Shown one piece after another: positions 1-8,365 of a stretch of DNA of 35,804 bases (positions are counted from its first letter, which is position 1; each line of letters starts with the position of its first letter). Under the pieces are notes generated by a model. The model was not told the DNA's origin. It saw only the letters and a list, made by a program, of their open reading frames with translations, and did no database searches. The position numbers were made by a program, and so were the translations under genes. The stretch comes from Spirochaetia bacterium (GTDB lineage: Bacteria > Spirochaetota > Spirochaetia > PWKH01), in assembly GCA_021736505.1 (NCBI GenBank), contig JAIPFU010000005.1, positions 1-35,804 on the forward strand. The letters run 5' to 3'.

Positions 1-621
1 GAAATTGTAGAAGAGAGAAAATCAGATCATAGAATAAACAATAATGAAATAATGAAGCTTAAGGGGAAGAAGTATGATATTCTAGATTATTTCTATAGTG
101 AAAATGATTCGGGTGAATTGTTTGAGATCCCGGAAACATATATAGAAACTTCTGTTCATCTCATGCTTCGTGATCCTTTTTGGGCTTATGCGTATTGGAA
201 TTTGAATCACCTGGATATTGATCAAATTTCAGAAAACCATCCTTCTTTTGAATTGAAGTTACGGGTTTTTGAAATTGATGATGAAAACACACCTGTTAAT
301 AAGGTTAAAACATATTTTGATATTCCTATAAAAGCTGCAGATAAAAGCTGGTATATCAATTTATCAAAACTTGACACCTGGTATGCAGCTGCAGTTATTG
401 CAGTCGACGAAGGATGGTGTTCTCGTCTCTGTCTATCTAACAGGATCTTCAGTCCAGGTGGTTACTGGGTTCACCATATTGATGAACTTTATAATGATAA
501 AAGAGCCCTTGAATTGTTCCATGCCGGCGCTTCGGATAATTCAGGTCATAAAGTAGACAGTTCAGTAGTAAGTGTCATTCTTGATGAGTTGGAGAAAGAG
601 TGGAAAGGAGATAGAACATGA
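1..621 (+). CDS. DUF4912 domain protein, 5' end outside window
   Basis: The reading frame is open back to base 1 with no stop. The first ATG in the window (52) has no Shine-Dalgarno sequence, so I infer that the gene starts upstream and only its C-terminal part (about 206 codons) is present. The visible protein contains the DUF4912 hallmark, with VHLMLRDPFWAYAYW near the start of the domain followed by an alternating beta-rich region. DUF4912 has no proven biochemical role. In spirochaetes and some other bacteria it sits beside GH57 alpha-glucan enzymes, as here. The stop codon overlaps the ATG of the GH57 gene by four bases (ATGA), so the two are translationally coupled. The role is probably linked to polysaccharide handling, but this is inferred from context only. 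Confidence 0.75.
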   Translation, partial: EIVEERKSDHRINNNEIMKLKGKKYDILDYFYSENDSGELFEIPETYIETSVHLMLRDPFWAYAYWNLNHLDIDQISENHPSFELKLRVFEIDDENTPVNKVKTYFDIPIKAADKSWYINLSKLDTWYAAAVIAVDEGWCSRLCLSNRIFSPGGYWVHHIDELYNDKRALELFHAGASDNSGHKVDSSVVSVILDELEKEWKGDRT

Positions 622-2222
622 ATAATGGCTACGTCGGATTAATGCTTCATGCACATCTCCCTTTTGTAAGACATCCGGAATATCCAAGATTTCTGGAAGA
701 AGATTGGCTTTTTGAGGCCATAACAGAGACTTATTTACCCCTTCTCAGAAAGTTGAACAGTTTAAAGAATGATAATATTTCATTTACAATAACAATATCC
801 GTATCTCCCACTTTGGTGACTATGTTGGCAGACCCCCTGCTTAAGAAAAGGTATGTTCAATATTTGGAACAGCATATAGAACTAGGAGAGAAGGAAGTAG
901 AGAGAACTTCTGATGATAAAGATTTCAATGAATTGTCTCTGATGTATTATGAACTGTATAAACGTGCATTATTCGATTATAACAATGTTTATAGACAGGA
1001 TCTCATTGCTGCATTCAGGGACCTGGAAACCAGCGGACATCTAGAGATAATAACGACTTGTGCAACTCATGCCTTTCTACCTCTCTATCAGGAATATCCT
1101 GAAGCAATCAAGGCTCAAATTGAATTGGCACTTCTTACGCATGTATCCCATTTCAGGAAAAAGCCTAAGGGGATATGGCTGCCCGAATGCGGTTATTTCC
1201 CGGGACTTGAAAAATTTTTAAAAGTACATGATATCAATTATTTCTTTACTTCATCTCATGGGGTGCTTCTTGCTTCGGAAAAAGCAGAGAGAGGGGTTTA
1301 TGCTCCAATAACTTGTCCTAATGGCATACATGCCTTTGGGCGTTCTTTTGAAATTTCTCAGGCTGTCTGGTCAGAAGAGGATGGTTATCCTGCTGATTAT
1401 GAATATAGAGACTTCTATAGAGATATTGGTTATGATTTGGATTTGGATTATATTCGCCCATATATTCACAAGCCTGATGTAAGAGTTTTTACAGGTTATA
1501 AATACTGGGCAATTACCGGAAAAACAGATAAAAAAAGGGTGTATAATCCAGAGAAAGCTGAGGAACGAGTTTCTGCCCATGCAGGTAATTTTCTGTATAT
1601 GTTGGAACGAACGAATCAGCGGGCTGGAAAACTGATTGACCGACCTCCATATTATACAATCCCTTTTGATGCTGAGCTCTTTGGGCACTGGTGGTTTGAA
1701 GGTATTGATTGGCTTGATAAGGTTATTCGGGGTATAGCAGAAACAGAACATCTTTCCATGGTTTCACAGACTCAGTATATTCACAAGTTTCCGGTTAACC
1801 AGAAAATTCAGCCGGCTTTGTCTAGTTGGGGAAATAAAGGCTATGCTGCAGTTTGGCTTGACGGGTCAAATGATTGGATATATCGGCATATCCACAAATC
1901 AATAGAGAGAATGATAGAACTTGCAAACCGGTTCCCGAATCAGACTTCTTTGAAAAAACGATTTCTTGATCATGCTGCTAGGGAAGTTCTATTAGCCATG
2001 GCATCTGACTGGCCTTTTATTATTAATAACGGGACGACCATGACTTATGCAGAAAGACGCTTACGGGAGCATATTCATAATTTTAATGTTGTGTATGATA
2101 ATCTATGTCGTAATACAGTTGATACTGAGTGGCTTACAAAAACTGAAAAGAAATATACCATTTTCCCTGATATTGATTACCAGATGTTTACTTCCATAAA
2201 AACAAAAAATAAAGAGTCCTAA
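618..2222 (+). CDS. GH57 family 1,4-alpha-glucan branching-type enzyme
   Basis: This 534-residue protein has all the GH57 landmarks: HAHLPF at residues 11-16, the nucleophile motif WLPECGY with Glu190, and the acid/base motif FDAELFGHWWFEG with Asp351. Length and motifs fit the DUF1957/GH57 branching enzyme group, which makes alpha-1,6 branches in glycogen. A GH57 4-alpha-glucanotransferase or amylase is the main alternative; the branching assignment rests on the length and the WLPECGY and HWWFEG forms. Translation is coupled to the DUF4912 gene by an ATGA overlap, with a GGAG-type ribosome site at about 606. With glgC and glgA on the other side of the window it would complete a glycogen synthesis set. 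Confidence 0.85.
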   Translation: MNNGYVGLMLHAHLPFVRHPEYPRFLEEDWLFEAITETYLPLLRKLNSLKNDNISFTITISVSPTLVTMLADPLLKKRYVQYLEQHIELGEKEVERTSDDKDFNELSLMYYELYKRALFDYNNVYRQDLIAAFRDLETSGHLEIITTCATHAFLPLYQEYPEAIKAQIELALLTHVSHFRKKPKGIWLPECGYFPGLEKFLKVHDINYFFTSSHGVLLASEKAERGVYAPITCPNGIHAFGRSFEISQAVWSEEDGYPADYEYRDFYRDIGYDLDLDYIRPYIHKPDVRVFTGYKYWAITGKTDKKRVYNPEKAEERVSAHAGNFLYMLERTNQRAGKLIDRPPYYTIPFDAELFGHWWFEGIDWLDKVIRGIAETEHLSMVSQTQYIHKFPVNQKIQPALSSWGNKGYAAVWLDGSNDWIYRHIHKSIERMIELANRFPNQTSLKKRFLDHAAREVLLAMASDWPFIINNGTTMTYAERRLREHIHNFNVVYDNLCRNTVDTEWLTKTEKKYTIFPDIDYQMFTSIKTKNKES

Positions 2223-2245
2223 TTCACAAAATTAAAAAATCTAAT

Positions 2246-2276
2246 CAGCAGCTTGTAAATAGCCTGCAAGCTGCTG
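2246..2276. terminator. Hairpin after the GH57 gene
   Basis: A perfect 10-base inverted repeat (2246-2255 and 2267-2276, CAGCAGCTTG arms) with an 11-base loop lies 23 bases after the GH57 stop. There is no T tract on either side, so intrinsic termination is uncertain. It could stabilise the mRNA 3' end or act with Rho. Confidence 0.4.
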
Positions 2277-2492
2277 GTAATAGCCCAATTAAAGTGGTTG
2301 ATAGTAAAATGATGAAAAAGGACAAAACCACAATTAATCGCGCCTATTGTATTTTTAATTCTTAAATCGCATTTCTTAATCTCATTCCTAAAAAATAAAG
2401 AGATTCACCTCAATACGCTTGACAACTATACACATGTTAAGCCTGTGATAACTTTGACGCATAATATGCTGAACCATTATCAAATTCTCAAC

Positions 2493-2520
2493 TTGACAAC
2501 TAGAATGGAAAAGTTAGTAT
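2493..2520 (+). promoter_or_regulatory. Predicted sigma-70 promoter of the mraZ/dcw operon
   Basis: The -35 box TTGACA (2493-2498) is a perfect consensus. It is followed after 16 bases by TAGTAT (2515-2520), within TTAGTATAAA. Transcription would start near 2527, inside the MraZ-box repeats, which is a classic repressor position. This is a prediction from sequence only. An upstream TTGACA at 2419 may serve a second start, but its -10 is poor. Confidence 0.65.
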
Positions 2521-2522
2521 AA

Positions 2523-2567
2523 AAAGTGTAAGAAAGTGGAGTAAAATTTATAGTTTGTGGAGTAAAA
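2523..2567 (+). promoter_or_regulatory. Candidate MraZ operator (helically phased GTG repeats)
   Basis: AAAGTGT (2523-2529) is followed 10 bases later by AAAGTGG (2533-2539) and 21 bases after that by a third GTGG (2557-2560). The 11-mer GTGGAGTAAAA occurs twice (2536-2546 and 2557-2567), exactly 21 bases or two helical turns apart. MraZ in E. coli and Mycoplasma is known to bind direct repeats with GTGG/TGGG-type cores spaced by about 10 bases in front of its own gene. Position and phasing fit autoregulation; binding itself is inferred. Confidence 0.6.
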
Positions 2568-2585
2568 GAGGTAGGAATTCCCAAA

Positions 2586-3041
2586 ATGATGTTAGGTGGA
2601 AGTTTTAAAGTTTCTATCGATGACAAAGGCCGTATTCTCATACCCGCCAGGCTGAAAGATGCTGTTCCTGATGATACCTTGATCATTACACGCGGTGTTG
2701 AGAAATGTTTATGGCTGCTTGTTGATGAGACTTGGAAGGAATTATCTGATCGCATTATGGGGAATCCTTGGTCGATGTTTGATAAACGCTCAAGGCTGCT
2801 TCAGAGAAGAATCATCGCTCCCGCTCAGGAATGCAGAATCAAGTCTGGCCGTTTGACTATTCCTGCTTCTTTACGAGAAAGTGCGGATTTGACTTTAAAA
2901 AGTGAAGCAATGCTTCTAGGAATTCAGAACAGGCTGGAACTATGGAATATGGAAAAATACGACAAATATATTGAAGAAAGCGAGCTTGATTTTGCTGAAG
3001 CATCAGAAGCTATTGGAGAAGATTTGAGGAATCTTCTTTAA
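2586..3041 (+). CDS. mraZ: Transcriptional regulator MraZ
   Basis: A 151-residue member of the MraZ family: two tandem AbrB/SpoVT-like swapped-hairpin domains, each with the family core (DDKGRILIPARL near residue 15, and KSGRLTIPASLR near residue 95). It is normally the first gene of the division cluster and represses or tunes that cluster by binding repeats at its promoter as a ring-shaped oligomer. An AGGTAGG ribosome site lies about 10 bases before ATG 2586; a second ATG directly follows at 2589 and is equally possible. The stop codon overlaps the next start by one base. Confidence 0.95.
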   Translation: MMLGGSFKVSIDDKGRILIPARLKDAVPDDTLIITRGVEKCLWLLVDETWKELSDRIMGNPWSMFDKRSRLLQRRIIAPAQECRIKSGRLTIPASLRESADLTLKSEAMLLGIQNRLELWNMEKYDKYIEESELDFAEASEAIGEDLRNLL

Positions 3042-4030
3042 TGGTAAAAAAGGAAAGGACTTATCATATGCAGGCGGTTCACTATTCTGTTTTAAAACAA
3101 GAAGTTATTACTCATTTAGTACCTGTCCGCGATAAGGGAACGTTTTTGGACTGCACCATGGGAGAAGGCGGACACAGTGAAGCCTTTTTATCTTTATATC
3201 CTCATATAACTGTAGTCGGAATTGACAGAGATCCTCTTATTCAAAAGAGGGCAAAAGAGAGGTTGTCTTCATTTGACGGCAGAGTTTTTTTCTATAATGC
3301 ATGGTTCGATGATTTCTTAGAAAATTATCCTGATAATGAACTGCAGAATCCGGATTTAATCCTTTTTGATCTAGGAATTTCTCTGTTTCATTATGAGGAT
3401 TCAGGCAGAGGCTTCAGTTTTTCTGCTAAAGAGCCCCTGGATATGCGCTTAAACTCCGTGGCTGGATTAACTGCTGCTGATATTCTGAATACTTTTTCTG
3501 AAAAAGGTATAGCTGATATTATTTACTATTTTGGAGAGGAAAGGTATTCCCGACGTATTGCCAGGGCTATATGTGAAAGTCGTTACAAGAAACCCATAAG
3601 AACTGCAGATGAGCTGCGGGAGATCGTTTTTTCAGCAGTACCGTCAGGATATCGCCACGGACGGATCCATCCTGCTACTAAAACTTTTCAGGCTTTGAGG
3701 ATAGAAGTTAATGGAGAGCTTAACAGACTGCATGAGGGTATGGCGGCTGCCGTAAAATTGATAAAAGTCGGGGGACGGATTGGGATTATCACATTTCATT
3801 CTCTAGAGGATAGAATTGTAAAACACTACTTCCAGCTTCTCAGCGGAAGGGATTATCAAAAAAGAAGTCACAATGCTGAATATTACAAAGATTATCCTCT
3901 GCTTAAAATGATTAATAAGAAACCAATAACTGCAAGTAGAGAAGAAATTCAGATAAATAAAGCATCAAGAAGTGCCAAACTTCGTATTGTAGAAAAAATT
4001 CGGCCTGTTTCGCTGGAGGATGAACTATGA
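3041..4030 (+). CDS. rsmH: 16S rRNA (cytosine-1402-N4)-methyltransferase RsmH (MraW)
   Basis: SAM-dependent methyltransferase that N4-methylates C1402 in the 16S rRNA decoding centre. Visible motifs are the SAM loop LDCTMGEGGH, the acidic VGIDRDP, the RsmH signature LFDLGIS followed by GRGFSF and PLDMRL, and the late motifs FQALRIEVN and ITFHSLEDRIVK. Two starts are possible. ATG 3041 has GAGGA ten bases upstream and overlaps the mraZ stop (TAATG). ATG 3068 has AAGGAAAGGA and gives an N terminus (MQAVHYSVL) that matches the usual family start. I list the longer form, but 3068 may be the real one. The gene ends with an ATGA overlap into the next. Confidence 0.94.
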   Translation: MVKKERTYHMQAVHYSVLKQEVITHLVPVRDKGTFLDCTMGEGGHSEAFLSLYPHITVVGIDRDPLIQKRAKERLSSFDGRVFFYNAWFDDFLENYPDNELQNPDLILFDLGISLFHYEDSGRGFSFSAKEPLDMRLNSVAGLTAADILNTFSEKGIADIIYYFGEERYSRRIARAICESRYKKPIRTADELREIVFSAVPSGYRHGRIHPATKTFQALRIEVNGELNRLHEGMAAAVKLIKVGGRIGIITFHSLEDRIVKHYFQLLSGRDYQKRSHNAEYYKDYPLLKMINKKPITASREEIQINKASRSAKLRIVEKIRPVSLEDEL

Positions 4031-4518
4031 AACGAAGTAAAGAACAAGAAAACAAACAAGGGAGAATTCGAGGAAAGAGACGTCATCCAGCATATCTAAA
4101 AAGGAAACATGAACATACTGAAAAAATCATGCTTTTTGTGATGATACTCCTATTTCCCTTTATGTTCGCGCTGCCAATTTTTCACAATAGTTTTGTATAT
4201 GAGAAAGAAAAGGGCATGCAGGAAATGGTAATAGAGATTCATGAGAATTATGAAAAGTGCAAAATACTCTTAGGAGAACTTGAAACACAACAATCTTATA
4301 ATGGAGAAAACACATATATTGCAGTAATGCAGGACACTGAGCAGAAAGTTCTGGCTTCTTCAGATTACTCAGCAAACTCGTATCAGGAGAGCAGAACAAG
4401 GCCTTCAATCGAAGATGGAACTACAGTTGCTGTAATTCCTTATCCTCTAATTGAAGGGGGGCGTTCTAATTTTCAAATGAGTGAATCCCCAGTACAATCA
4501 CTTACAGATGGGAGGTGA
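4027..4518 (+). CDS. Putative FtsL-like bitopic division protein
   Basis: A 163-residue protein in the exact position of ftsL (between rsmH and murF). It has a strongly basic cytoplasmic N terminus of about 33 residues, one transmembrane segment (about 34-53, IMLFVMILLFPFMFALPIF) and an extracytoplasmic part. That part opens with a short helical heptad-like stretch (MQEMVIEIHENYEKCKIL) and becomes polar and probably disordered. FtsL proteins are very divergent, usually 100-120 residues with a leucine-zipper segment; this one is longer and its zipper is short. Topology and synteny support FtsL, sequence alone does not. GGAGG (4015-4019) precedes the start, and the ATG overlaps the rsmH stop. 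Confidence 0.7.
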   Translation: MKRSKEQENKQGRIRGKRRHPAYLKRKHEHTEKIMLFVMILLFPFMFALPIFHNSFVYEKEKGMQEMVIEIHENYEKCKILLGELETQQSYNGENTYIAVMQDTEQKVLASSDYSANSYQESRTRPSIEDGTTVAVIPYPLIEGGRSNFQMSESPVQSLTDGR

Positions 4519-4520
4519 AA

Positions 4521-6044
4521 ATGCCATTATCTCTAGCTCCCATTAAGACCTTGAATAAGCATTCGTATAAACCTGAGAATAAACCTCAGCCAAAGAATAA
4601 GCTGCTCTTTACCATATCTGAACTGCAGAGCATAATTTCTGGTTCTGAAACTCCTGATAAGAGATTTCCCAGCAATGAACTTCATTATGACGACTTAAAG
4701 AGAGTTAAAATCAATCAAATAACTATTGATTCCAGGATTATATCTGGTGATAATACATTCCAGAAAGGAATAAATAATGCTAGCCCATTGTTTATTCCTT
4801 TACCTGGTTTGCATGTTAATGGTCACAAGTATGTTCCCCAAGCTCTGAATGATGGAGCAGCTGCTTTAGTATCAGAAAATGAATGGCCTGAGTTGCAAAA
4901 GAAAATCCCGGATTATTGGAAGAAAAAAATTCTAGTGGTTCCAGATACTTTAAAGGCTTTGCATGAACTCGCTGCTTATTGGGTAAAGCAGTGCAATATT
5001 AAAAATACTATAGCTGTTACTGGAAGCACCGGTAAAACAACTACTAAAGAGCTCATTTATTCTATCCTTTCTTTGATGGGGCCAACAGTTAAAAATCATG
5101 GAAACCTAAATTCAACCATCGGGCTTCCATTATCAGTATTTACAATGAGACCCAATGATGAGTATGCCGTCTTTGAAATGGGAATTGACCATAAAGGTGA
5201 AATGGAACAGCTTACGAATATATTTCCGCCGGCTTACGGTGTTCTGACAAATATCGGCAATGCTCATTTAGAGTATTTCGGAACTCAACAGAATATTGCC
5301 AGAGAAAAAAGCCGTATTTTTTCGAAAGAGACAATTCAAGGATATACTCATGAGAATAATATATGGAAATCATATATTGAAAGGCTTCGGTCAAAACAGT
5401 TAGAGAGTTTTGGCTTGTCCCGATTTTATGAAAATAGCATGAATTCTGCAGAACCTATCGGTTTGAATGGCTGGAAGTTGAACTATGCTGGCAGGGAAAT
5501 TCAGTTCCCTCTAATTGGAACTCACAATTTGGAGAATGCCTTAGCAGCAATTAGAGTAGCAGAAAATTTTGGAGCTGATGCAGATGACATAAAAAAGGGA
5601 CTTGAACGGGTCAGACCGCTGTTCGGCCGAAGCAGAATTATACATGGACCAGTAACAATCATAGAAGATTGTTATAATGCCAATGAGGAGTCCATGCGGT
5701 CTATATTAAATTATCTCAGTACACTTCACTGGAAAGGTCGGATGGGTCTTATTTTAGGTGATATGAAAGAGCTTGGCTCTGATACAGATAAGGCTCACCG
5801 TATGGTGGGGAAGGCAGTTAGCCTTTTAGCTCCTTCTGCTGTATTCCTGTATGGTAAGGAGATGGAAACAGCTTACAGGCTGCTTAAAGAGAAGAATTTC
5901 ACAAATGAATTAATGTTTACAGATGATATCAGCCTCCTTGAAAAAAAGATTTGTTCTTATAAAAAGAATGGGGATCTTTTTCTCATAAAAGGTTCCCGAG
6001 CAATGGGACTTGAACGGCTGGTCGGTTGTTTGAGAAGTGCATGA
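4521..6044 (+). CDS. murF: UDP-N-acetylmuramoyl-tripeptide--D-alanyl-D-alanine ligase MurF
   Basis: Mur ligase that adds D-Ala-D-Ala to UDP-MurNAc-tripeptide, the last cytoplasmic step of the peptidoglycan nucleotide precursor. Domain 1 binds the UDP substrate (ITIDSRIISGDNTF, FIPLPG). The central ATPase has the P-loop TGSTGKTTTKE, the FEMGIDHKGE segment and a TNIGNAHLE strand. The C-terminal domain carries DCYNANEESM. An N-terminal extension of about 30 polar residues precedes the first domain. I chose ATG 4521 because GGGAGG (4510-4515) sits five bases upstream; a GTG at 4515 is in frame but lies within that site. The preceding gene stops at 4518, so the spacing is two bases. Confidence 0.95.
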   Translation: MPLSLAPIKTLNKHSYKPENKPQPKNKLLFTISELQSIISGSETPDKRFPSNELHYDDLKRVKINQITIDSRIISGDNTFQKGINNASPLFIPLPGLHVNGHKYVPQALNDGAAALVSENEWPELQKKIPDYWKKKILVVPDTLKALHELAAYWVKQCNIKNTIAVTGSTGKTTTKELIYSILSLMGPTVKNHGNLNSTIGLPLSVFTMRPNDEYAVFEMGIDHKGEMEQLTNIFPPAYGVLTNIGNAHLEYFGTQQNIAREKSRIFSKETIQGYTHENNIWKSYIERLRSKQLESFGLSRFYENSMNSAEPIGLNGWKLNYAGREIQFPLIGTHNLENALAAIRVAENFGADADDIKKGLERVRPLFGRSRIIHGPVTIIEDCYNANEESMRSILNYLSTLHWKGRMGLILGDMKELGSDTDKAHRMVGKAVSLLAPSAVFLYGKEMETAYRLLKEKNFTNELMFTDDISLLEKKICSYKKNGDLFLIKGSRAMGLERLVGCLRSA

Positions 6045-6081
6045 GATTATGTATGGAGATTGCTGTATGGAGGGGAAATAA

Positions 6082-7104
6082 GTGCTCAGCCAGCTGCCCG
6101 TATTCTATCGATTATTCTACTCTTTTTTATTATCATATGGTTTAACCCTCATAAGCGGTCCCAAATGTATACAATGGTTAAAAAAACATCAACTCGGGCA
6201 AATAATAAAAAAAGATGGTCCTAAAAATCATATGGTAAAACAGGGTACTCCATCCATGGGCGGATTGTTCTTAATCGGATCACTTTTAATAACTGTTTTT
6301 ACATTTACTTTCTGGTTGTCAGGTGAAATTCTGATATTGCTGACTTCACTTCTTCTTTTTTCTTCAATAGGCTTCCTAGATGATTTCTTGAAAATAAAGA
6401 AGCAGACTGGAGACGGGTTGGGCTTCCTGCAGAAAATAAGTTTGCAGAGTTTTGCAGCATGGGGAATTATTTATTCTGTTTATTTGCTGAAGGGCAGCAG
6501 CATGACTAAGCTGTCTATACCTTTGTCAGCTGGATTTTCGGTTGAAATGGGAATCTATTATTATATAATATCCTGGATTTATTTAGTTGGGTTCGTAAAC
6601 TCAGTAAATTTAACTGATGGCTTGGATGGTTTAGCTGCCGGACTGAGCAGTTTTACTGCTTTTGCAGTAATAATAATCTCTTTTTTCGCTGTATCCTCAA
6701 ATGTATCGGGATATGGGCCAGTAAAAGGGACTGAAGAAGTAGGAGTTTTTTATGCTGCTCTCCTGGGAAGTCTTATAGCTTTCATGTTTTTCAATAGATA
6801 TCCAGCCAAGGTATTTATGGGAGATACAGGGAGTGAAGCCTTGGGAGGTCTATTCGGGGTAACGGCAATTCTTTTAAAAGCTGAAATACTGGTGCTACTT
6901 ATTTCTGGGGTCTTTATTTTTGAAAGTATCTCTGTGATACTTCAAGTTGGGTATTTCAAAATGAAACATAAAAGAATTTTCCTAATGGCTCCCCTTCATC
7001 ATCATTATGAACTGAAAGGATGGAAAGAAGGAGCTATTGTGTTCAGATTTTGGCTGGTCGGTGGGATTTTAACCGGATTAGGAACAGCTGCAGTATTTGT
7101 ATAA
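6082..7104 (+). CDS. mraY: Phospho-N-acetylmuramoyl-pentapeptide transferase MraY
   Basis: Polytopic membrane enzyme that transfers phospho-MurNAc-pentapeptide to undecaprenyl phosphate, making lipid I. The 340-residue protein has the expected roughly ten membrane segments and the three catalytic signatures: GFLDDFLKIKK (metal-binding Asp pair), NSVNLTDGLDGLAAG and the APLHHHYELKGW histidine motif. Near the N terminus the RxxGP/GTPSMGG region is also typical. The start is GTG at 6082 with a strong GGAGGGG site (6069-6075). The gene follows murF after 37 bases. Confidence 0.95.
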   Translation: MLSQLPVFYRLFYSFLLSYGLTLISGPKCIQWLKKHQLGQIIKKDGPKNHMVKQGTPSMGGLFLIGSLLITVFTFTFWLSGEILILLTSLLLFSSIGFLDDFLKIKKQTGDGLGFLQKISLQSFAAWGIIYSVYLLKGSSMTKLSIPLSAGFSVEMGIYYYIISWIYLVGFVNSVNLTDGLDGLAAGLSSFTAFAVIIISFFAVSSNVSGYGPVKGTEEVGVFYAALLGSLIAFMFFNRYPAKVFMGDTGSEALGGLFGVTAILLKAEILVLLISGVFIFESISVILQVGYFKMKHKRIFLMAPLHHHYELKGWKEGAIVFRFWLVGGILTGLGTAAVFV

Positions 7105-7146
7105 GCTGAATACATGTATATTATAAATTTTTATTTTTTATAGAGT

Positions 7147-8355
7147 ATGAGTAAAATTATGGATGCTGAATTATTAGAGAATAGGGGAGGTGATTCACAA
7201 ACCGATAAAAGTAAAATCTTGTACCCATTTATTATTTCCATGATGTTTCTGATAGGCTTAGGTTTGGTCTCTTTGTATTCTGCGTCATATTTCAAAGCTG
7301 TTCAGCTGAATTTGCCATCTTATTATTTCATCAAACGGCAGCTTATTTTTGCAGGTTTAGGCTTACTTGGCGGGTTAACAGCGTTTTTGCTGCCTCAGAA
7401 GGCCTTTAAATGGCTGATACCCATGGCTTTAGTACTCTCTTTTATACTAATGATGTTGACTCAATTTACATCTTTAGGTGATACAAGGATGGGAGCGAGA
7501 AGATGGATTGTTATTGGTCCAGTAAGTTTTCAGACTTCTGAACTCGTGAAAGTTTCAGTTTTACTGTTCCTTGCGAATTATCTGCATAAGAATTCTGAAA
7601 AATTGAGTACATTTTCATTTGCCATTATTCCAATGATTATTGTAAGCGTTTTTTCAGGAATGATAGCATTACAGCGTGATTTTTCTGGAACAGCATTGTT
7701 TTTATTTATCTGTTTTACCATACTTGCTGTGGGCGGAGTAAAAAGGACGTACTTTATTTACTTTTTACTTATAACTGTTATACCGGGAATATTCTTCCTG
7801 TTAAAGGAGGAATACAGATTAAGAAGAGTTATTGGTTTTCTATATCCCGATTTGGATCCGACAGGCTTAAACTATCAAGTCCGTATGTCTCTGGAAGCAA
7901 TTCAAAATGGAGGAATTTTTGGAACCGGTATTGGGAATGGACAAATGAAGCTTGGTTTAATCCCTGAAGTTGAATCAGACTTCATATTTTCTTCCTTTGC
8001 AGAAGAATTTGGTTTACTGGGTGTTTGTATCGTATGGCTTTTTTTTATGATATTTTCGATTACCGGAATAATTGGTGCACGTCAGCATAAAGAAAGCAAT
8101 GGTTTTAGATATCTTCTTGGTTTTGGTGCTGTAAGTTTTATTTTATGGCAAGCTTTACTTAATTGGGGGGTTGCTATTGCTGTATTACCTCCTACGGGTA
8201 TTCCACTCCCTTTCTTTTCATTGGGAGGAACTAATTTGGTCATCACTATTAGTATGTGTGGTTTTATAGCGAGAAGCATATTTGAAAAAGTCCAACCCGT
8301 AGAATATGAAACCTTTGAAGTAGGGCAAGATGATTATTTTAACGGTATAACCTAA
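7147..8355 (+). CDS. ftsW: SEDS peptidoglycan glycosyltransferase FtsW
   Basis: SEDS-family septal glycan polymerase that works with a class B PBP. The family signatures are present: GARRWIVIGPVSFQTSELVKV, LIPEVESDFIFSSFAEEFGL (containing the catalytic-type Asp of the SEDS fold) and LPPTGIPLPFFSLGG. About ten membrane helices are visible. Position in the division cluster favours FtsW over RodA. The assigned ATG has only a weak TAGAGT upstream, and a 42-base AT-rich gap separates it from mraY, so an internal promoter or a different start is possible. The stop codon lies at the junction of a 13-base tandem duplication (8340-8365). Confidence 0.9.
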   Translation: MSKIMDAELLENRGGDSQTDKSKILYPFIISMMFLIGLGLVSLYSASYFKAVQLNLPSYYFIKRQLIFAGLGLLGGLTAFLLPQKAFKWLIPMALVLSFILMMLTQFTSLGDTRMGARRWIVIGPVSFQTSELVKVSVLLFLANYLHKNSEKLSTFSFAIIPMIIVSVFSGMIALQRDFSGTALFLFICFTILAVGGVKRTYFIYFLLITVIPGIFFLLKEEYRLRRVIGFLYPDLDPTGLNYQVRMSLEAIQNGGIFGTGIGNGQMKLGLIPEVESDFIFSSFAEEFGLLGVCIVWLFFMIFSITGIIGARQHKESNGFRYLLGFGAVSFILWQALLNWGVAIAVLPPTGIPLPFFSLGGTNLVITISMCGFIARSIFEKVQPVEYETFEVGQDDYFNGIT

Positions 8356-8365
8356 CGGTATAACC
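8340..8365 (+). repeat. 13-base tandem duplication at the ftsW stop codon
   Basis: TAACGGTATAACC occurs twice without interruption (8340-8352 and 8353-8365). The TAA that begins the second copy is the ftsW stop. It looks like a recent slippage duplication. The rest of the ftsW-ftsA gap (8366-8550) is AT-rich and holds no gene. Confidence 0.9.

Larger units (their letters stand above)
2223..2585. other. Intergenic regulatory region before the division cluster
   Basis: These 363 bases carry no credible gene. They hold the hairpin at 2246-2276 and an AT-rich stretch. Three TTGAC-type hexamers (2419, 2454, 2493) follow, two of them inside an identical 11-mer CTTGACAACTA (2418-2428 and 2492-2502). 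The promoter at 2493-2520 and the MraZ-box-like repeats come next, then a ribosome site AGGTAGG (2569-2575). Confidence 0.7.

Noticed and set aside
1371..1751. Open frame of 126 codons antisense to the GH57 gene
   Set aside because: Overlaps strongly conserved GH57 codons and has no recognisable domain.
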